Of a stretch of 64,000 nt of DNA, positions 10,525-19,718 are shown piece after piece. How positions within the stretch are numbered: the first letter of the stretch is position 1; every line of letters begins with the position of its first letter. This DNA is from Thauera sp. K11. GTDB lineage: Bacteria > Pseudomonadota > Gammaproteobacteria > Burkholderiales > Rhodocyclaceae. The stretch spans positions 1,054,001 through 1,118,000 of the forward strand of contig NZ_CP023439.1 of the NCBI RefSeq assembly GCF_002354895.1. Direction: 5' to 3'. Both the position numbers and the translations under genes were made by a program. The notes below the pieces were generated by a model. That model did no database searches. It saw only the letters and a program-made list of their open reading frames with translations, and had not been told where the DNA came from.

Positions 10525-10541
10525 TTGGCACGGCTTCTGCT
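10525..10541 (+). promoter_or_regulatory. Sigma54 -24/-12 promoter for the aldehyde dehydrogenase gene
   Basis: TTGGCACG-GCTT-CTGCT keeps the full TGGCACG block and has GC exactly 10 nt after GG (10527-28 and 10539-40), with one mismatch in TTGC. Predicted start is near 10552, about 47 nt before the ATG at 10599. Confidence 0.8.
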
Positions 10542-10598
10542 GACGAGAGGAGTGCGGCGGCAGGACGCCCCGAACGCCATCAAACCAGGAGACACACC

Positions 10599-12119
10599 AT
10601 GCTCTACGCAATGCCCGGCCAGGCCGAAGCCAAGGTCCAGTACAAGAACCGTTACGAGAACTTCATCGGCGGCAAATGGGTGGCGCCGGTCAAGGGGGAA
10701 TACTTCGACGTGGTCACCCCGATCTCCGGGCAGGTCTACACCCGGGTCGCACGCTCGACCGCCGAGGACATCGAACTCGCCCTCGATGCCGCCCATGCCG
10801 CCTTCCCCGCCTGGGGCAAGACCTCGCCGGCCGAACGCGCGAACCTCCTGCTGAAGATCGCCGACCGCATCGAGCAGAACCTCGAACTGCTCGCCTATGC
10901 CGAGACGGTGGACAACGGCAAGGCGATCCGCGAGACGCTCAATGCCGACATCCCGCTGGCGGTCGATCACTTCCGCTACTTCGCCGGCTGCCTGCGTGCG
11001 CAGGAAGGCAGCATTTCCGAGATCGACGAGAACACCGTCGCCTACCACTTCCACGAGCCGCTCGGCGTGGTGGGCCAGATCATCCCGTGGAACTTCCCCA
11101 TCCTGATGGCAGCCTGGAAGCTGGCGCCCGCCATCGGCGCCGGCAACTGCGTGGTGCTGAAGCCGGCCGAATCGACGCCGGTCTCCATCCTCGTCCTGGC
11201 CGAGCTGATCGCCGACCTGCTGCCGCCGGGCGTGCTGAACGTGGTCAACGGCTTCGGCCGCGAAGCCGGCCTGCCGCTCGCCACCAGCAAGCGCATCGCC
11301 AAGATCGCCTTCACCGGCTCGACCTCGACCGGCCGCGTGATCGCCCAGGCCGCGGCCAACAACCTCATTCCGGCCACGCTCGAACTGGGCGGCAAGTCGC
11401 CCAACGTCTTCTTCGCCGACGTGATGGACAAGGACGACGCCTTCCTCGACAAGGCCATCGAAGGCCTGGTGCTGTTCGCCTTCAACCAGGGCGAGGTATG
11501 CACCTGCCCGTCGCGCGCACTGATCCAGGAATCGATCTACGACCGCTTCATCGAGCGTGTGCTCGAGCGCGTCGCCGCCATCAAGCAGGGCCACCCGCTC
11601 GACACCGGCACGATGATGGGCGCGCAGGCTTCGCGCGAGCAGATGAGCAAGATCCAGTCCTACCTCGACCTGGGCCGGCAGGAAGGCGCCCAGTGCCTCA
11701 TCGGCGGCGACCGTGCCCAGCTCGGCGGCGAACTGGCCGACGGCTACTACATCCAGCCGACGCTGTTCAAGGGCCACAACAAGATGCGCATCTTCCAGGA
11801 GGAAATCTTCGGGCCGGTGCTGGCGGTGACCACCTTCAAGGACGAGGCCGAGGCGCTGTCCATCGCCAACGACACGCTCTACGGCCTGGGTGCGGGCGTG
11901 TGGAGCCGCAACGGCAACGTCGCCTACCGCATGGGCCGCGCCATCCAGGCCGGCCGCGTATGGACCAACTGCTACCACGCCTATCCGGCGCATGCGGCCT
12001 TCGGCGGCTACAAGGAATCCGGCATCGGCCGCGAAACGCACAAGGTCATGCTGGACCACTACCAGCAGACCAAGAACCTGCTCGTGAGCTACGCCGAGAA
12101 CAAGCTCGGCTTTTTCTGA
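10599..12119 (+). CDS. NAD-dependent aldehyde dehydrogenase (ExaC/AcoD type)
   Basis: A 506-aa class I/II aldehyde dehydrogenase that oxidises acetaldehyde and similar aldehydes to acids, the step after quinoprotein alcohol oxidation. Visible are the NAD-binding IIPWNFP and GSTSTGR segments, the general base Glu in [10 protein letters not shown], and the catalytic Cys at residue 301 in [12 protein letters not shown]; the CTCP form is typical of ExaC/AcoD enzymes. It begins behind a sigma54-type promoter and ends at a strong terminator. Downstream DUF779 and an AcoR-like activator are the usual companions of this subfamily. Confidence 0.95.
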   Translation: MLYAMPGQAEAKVQYKNRYENFIGGKWVAPVKGEYFDVVTPISGQVYTRVARSTAEDIELALDAAHAAFPAWGKTSPAERANLLLKIADRIEQNLELLAYAETVDNGKAIRETLNADIPLAVDHFRYFAGCLRAQEGSISEIDENTVAYHFHEPLGVVGQIIPWNFPILMAAWKLAPAIGAGNCVVLKPAESTPVSILVLAELIADLLPPGVLNVVNGFGREAGLPLATSKRIAKIAFTGSTSTGRVIAQAAANNLIPATLELGGKSPNVFFADVMDKDDAFLDKAIEGLVLFAFNQGEVCTCPSRALIQESIYDRFIERVLERVAAIKQGHPLDTGTMMGAQASREQMSKIQSYLDLGRQEGAQCLIGGDRAQLGGELADGYYIQPTLFKGHNKMRIFQEEIFGPVLAVTTFKDEAEALSIANDTLYGLGAGVWSRNGNVAYRMGRAIQAGRVWTNCYHAYPAHAAFGGYKESGIGRETHKVMLDHYQQTKNLLVSYAENKLGFF

Positions 12120-12162
12120 GCGACGTGTCTTCTCTCCCCTTGCCCGTTCCCGGGCAATTCGC

Positions 12163-12190
12163 CGGGGGCGGGCAACCGCCCCCGTTTTTT
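12163..12190 (+). terminator. Rho-independent terminator after the aldehyde dehydrogenase
   Basis: CGGGGGCGG-GCAA-CCGCCCCCG is a perfect 9-bp stem with a GNRA-type tetraloop, followed by six T (12185-12190). It falls only 18 bp before the DUF779 start, so DUF779 would be expressed by read-through or from another signal. Confidence 0.85.
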
Positions 12191-12207
12191 CCTTTCCGGA
12201 GGGGAAC

Positions 12208-12588
12208 ATGGTCGACCGCGTCATCGCCACGCCGGCCGCGCTGGAGCTGATCGCTTCGCTGAAGGCGCAATACGGGCCGGACCTGATCTTCCACCAGTCC
12301 GGCGGCTGCTGCGACAACAGCGCCGCCAACTGCTATCTGCCCACCGACCTGACGATCGGCGCCTACGACGTGCGCCTCGGCGACATCGGCGGCGTGCCGT
12401 TCTACATCAGCGCATCCCAGTACGAGTACTGGAGGCACACGCAGTTGATCATCGACGTCGTCGACGGCCAGGGCGGCACCTTTTCGCTGGAGGGCAATAC
12501 CGGCAAGGCTTTCCACACCCGTTCCAGGCTGTTCGACGATGACGAGATGGCGGCGGTCGAGGCGGAGGATCGGGCGCTGGGCCGATAG
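12208..12588 (+). CDS. DUF779 family protein
   Basis: A 126-aa soluble protein of the DUF779 family, found beside AcoD/ExaC-type aldehyde dehydrogenases in many proteobacteria and actinobacteria. It carries a conserved cysteine cluster (HQSGGCCDNSAANCY, about residues 31-45) that could bind a metal or react with aldehyde. GGAGGGG lies 7 bp before the ATG. The function is not established, and a helper or protective role for the dehydrogenase is only inferred from the constant neighbourhood. Confidence 0.88.
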   Translation: MVDRVIATPAALELIASLKAQYGPDLIFHQSGGCCDNSAANCYLPTDLTIGAYDVRLGDIGGVPFYISASQYEYWRHTQLIIDVVDGQGGTFSLEGNTGKAFHTRSRLFDDDEMAAVEAEDRALGR

Positions 12589-12644
12589 CCGCTTTCTATG
12601 TGAATCTGCCGATGCCCATGGATGCGCGATTTCCGCTGTCCGGA

Positions 12645-12660
12645 TGGCAAGAGTTTTGCT
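12645..12660 (+). promoter_or_regulatory. Sigma54-type promoter upstream of the activator gene
   Basis: TGGCAAG-AGTT-TTGCT has one mismatch to the consensus and the exact 10-nt GG-to-GC spacing (12646-47, 12658-59). Predicted start is near 12671, leaving a leader of about 115 nt before the chosen ATG at 12786. Confidence 0.65.
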
Positions 12661-12682
12661 TTAATTCCGACGAGAAGCCGGA

Positions 12683-12700
12683 TGCTCCACCCATGGAGCA
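12683..12700. promoter_or_regulatory. Palindrome TGCTCCA-N4-TGGAGCA in the activator leader
   Basis: TGCTCCA (12683-12689) and TGGAGCA (12694-12700) form a compact inverted repeat just downstream of the predicted sigma54 start site. The half-sites equal those in the 10319-10480 enhancer region, so this is probably a binding site of the activator on its own gene. Its position after the promoter fits autorepression better than activation. Confidence 0.6.
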
Positions 12701-12785
12701 ATCCGGCCCCGAGGAATGCCCCGAGGGCATGGCGGTCATGCCGGAAGTACAAAAGAGCATGCCCGCCGGAGACGGAGACGAAGAC

Positions 12786-14798
<2,013 letters not shown>

Positions 14799-14803
14799 GT
14801 GAA

Positions 14804-14876
14804 ACAGCCCCCGCGCTCGCTTCGTTCGCTGCCCCCGAGGGGCGCTCAGCGGCCGGGCGCCACCGGGATGCGGCGG
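14804..14876. repeat. Dispersed REP-like intergenic element
   Basis: The stretch CCCCCGCGCTCGCTTCGTTCG followed by CTGCCCCCGAGGGGCG has the look of the GC-rich palindromic elements scattered between genes in many betaproteobacteria; CCCC and GGGG arms surround a short loop. Only one copy is in this window, so the call rests on memory of the motif in related genomes. Confidence 0.45.
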
Positions 14877-14958
14877 GCGGCCCGGCACGGCCGCGCTTAG
14901 CTTCGGAACGGCCGATCGCTTAGAATCGCGCCTTTCCCGAGAAACACGCACAAGCCCC

Positions 14959-16371
14959 ATGTCCGCCAGCCCCGCCTCCCGCCCCGTCCGCACCCGCTTC
15001 GCGCCCAGCCCCACCGGCTACCTGCACATCGGCGGCGCGCGCACGGCGCTGTTTTCCTGGGCCTTCGCCCGTCGCCACGGCGGCACCTTCATCCTGCGCA
15101 TCGAAGACACCGACGTTGCCCGCTCCACGCCCGAGGCGGTGCAGGCGATCATCGACGGCATGAACTGGCTCGGCCTCGAGGAGGACGAGGGGCCGTACTA
15201 CCAGATGCGGCGCATGGACCGCTACAAGGAAGTGATCCGGCAGATGCTCGCGGCCGGCACCGCCTATCACTGCTACACCTCGCCCGAGGAACTCGACCGC
15301 CTCCGCGAGGAGCAGCGCGCCCGCGGCGAGAAGCCGCGCTACGACGGACGCTGGCGCCCCGAGTCCGGCAAGACGCTGCCCGCGCCGCCCGCCGGCGTGC
15401 AGCCGGTGGTGCGCTTCCGCAACCCGCCCGACGGCGCGGTGGCCTGGGACGACCTGGTGAAAGGCCGCATCGAGATCTCGAACGCCGAACTGGACGACTT
15501 CATCATCGCCCGCGCCGACGGTACGCCCACCTACAACTTCTGCGTGGTGGTGGACGACTGGGACATGCGCATCAGCCACGTCATCCGCGGCGACGACCAT
15601 GTGAACAACACGCCGCGGCAGATCAACGTGTTGCGCGCCCTGGGCGCCGAGGTGCCGCTGTATGCCCACCTGTCGATGATCCTCGGCGACGACGGCACCA
15701 AGCTGTCGAAGCGCCACGGCGCGGTCAGCGTCATGCAGTACCACGAAGACGGCTACCTGCCCGAGGCGGTGGTCAACTACCTCGCGCGCCTGGGCTGGAG
15801 CCACGGCGACGACGAGATCTTCAGCCGCGAGCAGTTCGTCGAGTGGTTCGACCTCGACCACATCACGCCGTCGGCCGCGCAGTTCAACACCGAAAAGCTG
15901 AACTGGCTCAACGCCCAGTACATCAAGAAGGCCGACGACGCCTACCTGGCCGCCGAAATGGCCAACCGGCTGGCGCATCGCGGCGTGAATCCGGAAACCG
16001 GCCCCGAGCTGGAAGCGGTGGCCGCCCTCTACAAGGACCGGGCGGCCAGCCTCAACGAACTGGCCGATGCCGCCGAGCTGTTCTGTGCCGACGTGCATCC
16101 GGCGCCGGAAGTGATCGCCCAGCATCTGACGGATGCCGCCAAGGCCGCACTGGCCAGCCTGCGCACGCGATTCGAACAGGCGGCCTGGGACAAGGCGGCG
16201 CTGACGCAGGCGATCAAGGACACGATGGCCGAGCATGGCCTGAAGATGCCGCAGGTCGCGATTCCGCTGCGGGTGGCGGTGCTCGGCGTACCGCAGACGC
16301 CCGCCATCGACGCCGTGCTCGAGGTGCTCGGGCGCGAGCGCGTGCTGGCGAGACTGGCGCGCCATCTCTGA
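14959..16371 (+). CDS. gltX: Glutamyl-tRNA synthetase
   Basis: A 470-aa class I synthetase that charges tRNA-Glu. The HIGH-type motif appears as [16 protein letters not shown] near the N terminus and the KMSKS loop as KLSKRHG with Ser at residue 250. In E. coli this loop serine of GltX is the residue phosphorylated by the HipA toxin, and here a HipA gene of the same type is the convergent neighbour. A weak TAGAAT -10-like box sits at 14921-14926. It is separated from the activator gene by 160 bp including a repeat element. Confidence 0.97.
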   Translation: MSASPASRPVRTRFAPSPTGYLHIGGARTALFSWAFARRHGGTFILRIEDTDVARSTPEAVQAIIDGMNWLGLEEDEGPYYQMRRMDRYKEVIRQMLAAGTAYHCYTSPEELDRLREEQRARGEKPRYDGRWRPESGKTLPAPPAGVQPVVRFRNPPDGAVAWDDLVKGRIEISNAELDDFIIARADGTPTYNFCVVVDDWDMRISHVIRGDDHVNNTPRQINVLRALGAEVPLYAHLSMILGDDGTKLSKRHGAVSVMQYHEDGYLPEAVVNYLARLGWSHGDDEIFSREQFVEWFDLDHITPSAAQFNTEKLNWLNAQYIKKADDAYLAAEMANRLAHRGVNPETGPELEAVAALYKDRAASLNELADAAELFCADVHPAPEVIAQHLTDAAKAALASLRTRFEQAAWDKAALTQAIKDTMAEHGLKMPQVAIPLRVAVLGVPQTPAIDAVLEVLGRERVLARLARHL

Positions 16372-16582
16372 GCCCATCCGCCGTCCCCATGGCCCGGGAC
16401 GGCGCGACCTCTCCGCCGAGTCGATCGTCCGCCGTACGTCGGCAACCGGCGCCCGACCGAGGCTGCTTCGGGGCTGAACCACGGCCGGCGCATCGGCTGC
16501 TCGGCCTTCATCGACCCGATCCCGGCGGGTAGCGCGGGATTGATGCCTGCGGCGGGCTCGGACGAGCCGTCGGGCAATGCCG

Positions 16583-17896
16583 TCAGAGTCGATCGGCCGA
16601 TATCCGCAATCCCTCGACGACGGCACGGAACACGTCCTCGGGAAAGTCGTCGGGCAGTGCCGCGCCGACCTGCTCGGCGACGGCCGGCACGCGGGCGATG
16701 ACCTCGTCGACGAGCCCATCCATGTTCAGCCCGAGGCCGCATCTGCGTGCGGCTTCGTTGAAATGGCGGCGCTGGATGTCGCGCAGGCGGTAGTGGGCGT
16801 TCTTTCCTCGCAGAGCCAGCTTGTGATAGTCGAGGTGGTTGGGTCCGCTGCCGGCCACGGGCCACGCCGAAAGCACGTCGTAGAGCGGCGTGAGGCGATA
16901 GCGTCCGCCGGCGAGCAGGAAGATGGAGAAGTTCTTTGCGTGGCCATCGGTGGCCGCGAGCATCCAGAAGAGGAGTTGCGCCTTCAGCAGCGTGGCGAGG
17001 TCTGCCTCGCGGGACTCGGAACCGTGCAGGATACGGGCGATGTCGAGGAGGCCGGGGCCGCCGTCGGCCTCGTACTTGAGATGGGGCGGAGTGCCGGTGG
17101 CCTGGCAGAAATCCTCCTGGGGCAGGCGTAGCCAGTAATCGTTCGAACTCGCCAGCCGGCGGTCGAAGCGCTCGACGACCAGCACCTTCTGTTCGCCGAA
17201 GCGCTGGATTTGGCAGGGGGCCACCGGTACGTCGAACGCGGCGAGGAGACGCGCGCACAGCCATTCGTTCTCGACCGAGGTGCGCATGTCGGCCTGCCGG
17301 TTGCCGACGAGGCCGAGCGGCAGTTTGAAGATATGGGTGGTGGGTGTGGCGCCGAGCGGACGGCACCAGCGCCCTTCATGCCAGGTGAGCGCCGTCTTTT
17401 CCTGGGCGCCGGCGATGGAGATGCGGAAGTCGCCGCCATCGTCCCCGTCCCCGAATGTGCCGTGAGGCGCGACCGCCGCGGTCAGCATCCGCTCGACGCC
17501 GGCCTCGTCGAGGGGTTCGACCTCGATGCGGAACACGTTGTCCGGCGGGGTGTCTTCGGGCAGCAGTTGCACTGCGCCCACGCAGTCGCGGCCGATCGCT
17601 GCGAGCAGGTCGAAAGCGTCCCGGCTGCGGGTGCGAAAGCGCGATTGCAGGCGGGCACGGATGCGGTCGCTGTCCGGCAGCAGGTTGTCGAAGTAGTTGA
17701 GGACGGCCTCGCCGCGCAGGGGCAGGTTGTCGGGTGTCATCGGCAGCGACAGGGACAGCGGGCGTCCCTCGGGTGCAGTCGTCCACACAGCGTCGTACTG
17801 GAACTCGGCAGCGCCCCGGGCCGGCAGACGCCATTGGCCCGCCAGCCTGCCGTTGATCCAGGCATTGAGCGCCCGGGTGTGCGAGCGGCGTCCCAT
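16583..17896 (-). CDS. hipA: HipA serine/threonine kinase toxin
   Basis: A 437-aa toxin kinase, the same size as E. coli HipA and similar throughout. The N-terminal subdomain 1 is followed by the loop ISIAGAQEKTAL, whose Ser (about residue 160) corresponds to the autophosphorylated Ser150. The catalytic ATDGHAKNFS has its Asp at about residue 317, and a metal-binding Asp lies in TPLYDVLSA. All key residues are present, so it should be active. The ATG at 17896 has GGGGAG 8 bp upstream and follows the hipB stop by 2 bp; a GTG at 17905 has no spaced ribosome site. The known target of this subfamily is GltX. Confidence 0.93.
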   Translation of the reverse strand: MGRRSHTRALNAWINGRLAGQWRLPARGAAEFQYDAVWTTAPEGRPLSLSLPMTPDNLPLRGEAVLNYFDNLLPDSDRIRARLQSRFRTRSRDAFDLLAAIGRDCVGAVQLLPEDTPPDNVFRIEVEPLDEAGVERMLTAAVAPHGTFGDGDDGGDFRISIAGAQEKTALTWHEGRWCRPLGATPTTHIFKLPLGLVGNRQADMRTSVENEWLCARLLAAFDVPVAPCQIQRFGEQKVLVVERFDRRLASSNDYWLRLPQEDFCQATGTPPHLKYEADGGPGLLDIARILHGSESREADLATLLKAQLLFWMLAATDGHAKNFSIFLLAGGRYRLTPLYDVLSAWPVAGSGPNHLDYHKLALRGKNAHYRLRDIQRRHFNEAARRCGLGLNMDGLVDEVIARVPAVAEQVGAALPDDFPEDVFRAVVEGLRISADRL

Positions 17897-17898
17897 GG

Positions 17899-18138
17899 CT
17901 ACCACTCCCCGGCGTCGGCGGATGGGGCCTTCTCCTGCAGGACCACGTCGAATCCGAGCAGGCTCGCCAGGGAGATGAGCCGGTCGAGCGTCAGGCGCTC
18001 CGGGCCGGCCTCGAGTTCCGAGAGCCGATTCTGGCTGATACCCAGCCCCGCTGCGGCTGTCGCCTGGGATAGACCGAGCGACTTGCGCCGGTCCGCCAGT
18101 ATCTTGCCGGCCTGCTGGGCCGTGGAAAGACGATGCAT
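17899..18138 (-). CDS. hipB: HipB antitoxin, HTH (Xre) repressor
   Basis: A 79-aa Cro/CI-type helix-turn-helix protein (LGLSQATAAAGLGISQNRLSELE, in two helices about residues 21-44) that binds and inhibits HipA and represses the operon. The length and C-terminal tail fit HipB. It is the first gene of the leftward hipBA pair. Its promoter and three operators lie immediately upstream (18147-18215). Confidence 0.92.
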   Translation of the reverse strand: MHRLSTAQQAGKILADRRKSLGLSQATAAAGLGISQNRLSELEAGPERLTLDRLISLASLLGFDVVLQEKAPSADAGEW

Positions 18139-18146
18139 GGCTGCGG

Positions 18147-18215
18147 TATCGATGATGGCGATAAAGTCAATATATCGATATAGGCGATAAATTGCAAATA
18201 TCGGTCATGCCGATG
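18147..18215 (-). promoter_or_regulatory. hipBA operator array: three TATCG-N7-CGATA sites
   Basis: TATCG-N7-CGATA occurs at 18147-18163 and 18173-18189, and TATCG-N7-CGATG at 18199-18215. The three copies begin exactly 26 bp apart. E. coli HipB operators read TATCC-N8-GGATA, so arm and spacing resemble that system. The first covers the expected start site, the second lies between -10 and -35, and the third overlaps upstream DNA, as expected for autorepression by HipB/HipBA. Confidence 0.75.
18169..18197 (-). promoter_or_regulatory. Sigma70 promoter of hipBA
   Basis: Reading leftward, TTGCAA (18197-18192) and TATATT (18174-18169) are separated by 17 bp. Predicted transcription start is near 18162, about 25 nt before the hipB ATG, inside the first operator. 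Confidence 0.7.
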
Positions 18216-18322
18216 AGTGGAGGTTTTCTACGATGTCGCGGTAGCGGTGTTGCAAGGCAGGGGTTCGAGGAGTTCGGGCCAGCGGGCCTGTTTCTTTCCT
18301 GCCGGGCAAGCTTCTGCGGCCT

Positions 18323-18355
18323 GAAAAAGACAAAGCCCCTCGCGGGGCCTTGTCT
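18323..18355 (-). terminator. Rho-independent terminator of the phasin gene
   Basis: On the minus strand GACAAGGCCCC-GCGA-GGGGCTTTGTC forms an 11-bp stem with one mismatch, followed by TTTTTC. It lies about 80 bp past the phasin stop. Confidence 0.75.
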
Positions 18356-18436
18356 GTTCTTGTTGTAGTGGCGGCGGTGGATCGCGCGGGATCTCCGCTC
18401 GCCGTCTCCTCCGTTCCGAATCCGGGGCGGAAAGGC

Positions 18437-18877
18437 TCAGGCGGACTTGCGCGTCGTCGTCTTGGCGGGCTGGGCCGGGGCCGAGAAGTCGAACGTGCCC
18501 GCCGGCGCGAGCTTGGCGACGCTGTCGAACAGCGACTGCACCGACTGGGCATATTCGCCGGCGTGTCTGGCGTTGAGTTCGACGACGTCCGCGTGCGTCT
18601 TGGCGCAGATCTCGTTCACGCTGCGCAGGTAGTTGGCAGCCTTCTCGAAGCCCTGGCCGCTGGCGGCGACGCGGCTGGAGATCTGCTCCTTGATGTCTTC
18701 GGCGGTCAGCGGGACGGCGTTGCTGGATGCGAACTCGCAGGCGCTGCGGGCGGCGTCGATGTTCAGGCCGACCAGTTGCTCCGAGGCATTCAGCACGATG
18801 TCCGCGAGCGCGACGAAATGCTGGATGCTGGTGTTGGCGGTGTCGGCGATTTGCTGGACGGAGGGCATGGAAGTCAT
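18437..18877 (-). CDS. Phasin family protein (PHA granule-associated)
   Basis: A 146-aa, mostly helical, amphipathic protein of the phasin family that coats polyhydroxyalkanoate granules. Typical features are the long helices with small residues (ADIVLNASEQLVGLNIDAAR, ISSRVAASGQGFEKAANYL) and an Ala/Pro/Lys-rich tail (APAQPAKTTTRKSA). It is monocistronic with its own terminator. No polyhydroxyalkanoate synthase is nearby, so the link to storage granules rests on the family. Confidence 0.88.
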   Translation of the reverse strand: MTSMPSVQQIADTANTSIQHFVALADIVLNASEQLVGLNIDAARSACEFASSNAVPLTAEDIKEQISSRVAASGQGFEKAANYLRSVNEICAKTHADVVELNARHAGEYAQSVQSLFDSVAKLAPAGTFDFSAPAQPAKTTTRKSA

Positions 18878-18978
18878 GGTGTTGCCTCTTGGTGCAGGTG
18901 GAAAACATAGATTCCGTGAATTGGCGCAATGCTAAGGAACTATGGTTCACGCGCATATACCGCCTAAGGTGTGTTGTG

Positions 18979-18998
18979 CATACCGGTTTCCCGGTATG
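18979..18998. repeat. 8-bp inverted repeat between phasin and response regulator
   Basis: CATACCGG-TTTC-CCGGTATG is a perfect 8-bp stem located past the stop of the leftward response regulator. It has no U run, so it could be a weak 3' hairpin for the kinase/regulator operon or an operator for the phasin gene. Confidence 0.35.
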
Positions 18999-19064
18999 TC
19001 CGCCCCGCGCGCGCGGGACGGGGTGCCAGGCGTTCCGCGCCGCCGGCGGGCGCCGCTGGATGGG

Positions 19065-19718
19065 TCAGCTCGAAACCGAGGTGATGCCGTTGCGGATGGC
19101 GTAGCGGGTGAGATCGGCGACGCTGTGCAGGTCGAGCTTGCGCATGATGTTGCGGCGGTGCACCTCGACCGTCGAGGGGGCCACGTGCAGCCGGTCGGCG
19201 ATGCGTGCCGAGGTATGGCCTTCGGCGATGAGCTGCAGCACCTGGCGTTCGCGCGCCGAGATGCGCGGCGCGGCCGGCGCCATCTGCATGTTTTCCATCA
19301 AGGCGCTCGTCACCGTCGCCGCCACGTCCGGGCACAGGTAGCTGCGTCCCATGCGCACCGCCTGGATGGCGCGGATCAGTTCGTCGCCCGCTTCGGCCTT
19401 GGTCACGTAGCCGGTGGCGCCGGCGTTGAGCATGTCCATCACGAACTGGCGGTCCGAGAAGGCGGACAGGCCGATCACCTTGGCGGCGGGCTGGATCGCC
19501 AGCAGCCGGCGCGTGGCCTCGATGCCGTTCATGCCGGGCATGGCGATGTCGATGCACACCACGTCGGCCGGCGTGCGGCGCGCGATGTCGAGCAGTTCGT
19601 CGCCGCTGCTGGCCTCGGCCACCACCGACATGCAGGCTTCCTTTTCCAGCAGCGCGCGCAGGGCGTGGCGGAACATCTGGTGGTCGTCGGCGAGGATGAT
19701 GCGAACCAGCGCGGTCAC
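19065..19718 (-). CDS. LuxR/NarL-family response regulator
   Basis: A 217-aa two-domain regulator. The receiver domain (about residues 5-120) has acidic pocket DD in LADDHQM, phospho-Asp in CIDIAMPGMNG and a conserved Lys in YVTKAEAG. The C-terminal LuxR helix-turn-helix (ISARERQVLQLIAEGHTSARIA..., about 152-215) binds DNA. The GTG start overlaps the TGA of the upstream sensor kinase in GTGA, so the pair is translationally coupled. Target genes are unknown. Confidence 0.93.
   Translation of the reverse strand: MTALVRIILADDHQMFRHALRALLEKEACMSVVAEASSGDELLDIARRTPADVVCIDIAMPGMNGIEATRRLLAIQPAAKVIGLSAFSDRQFVMDMLNAGATGYVTKAEAGDELIRAIQAVRMGRSYLCPDVAATVTSALMENMQMAPAAPRISARERQVLQLIAEGHTSARIADRLHVAPSTVEVHRRNIMRKLDLHSVADLTRYAIRNGITSVSS

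Noticed and set aside
17896..17905. GTG at 17905 as hipA start overlapping hipB
   Set aside because: GGGGA touches the GTG with no spacing, while the ATG at 17896 has GGGGAG at 8 bp.
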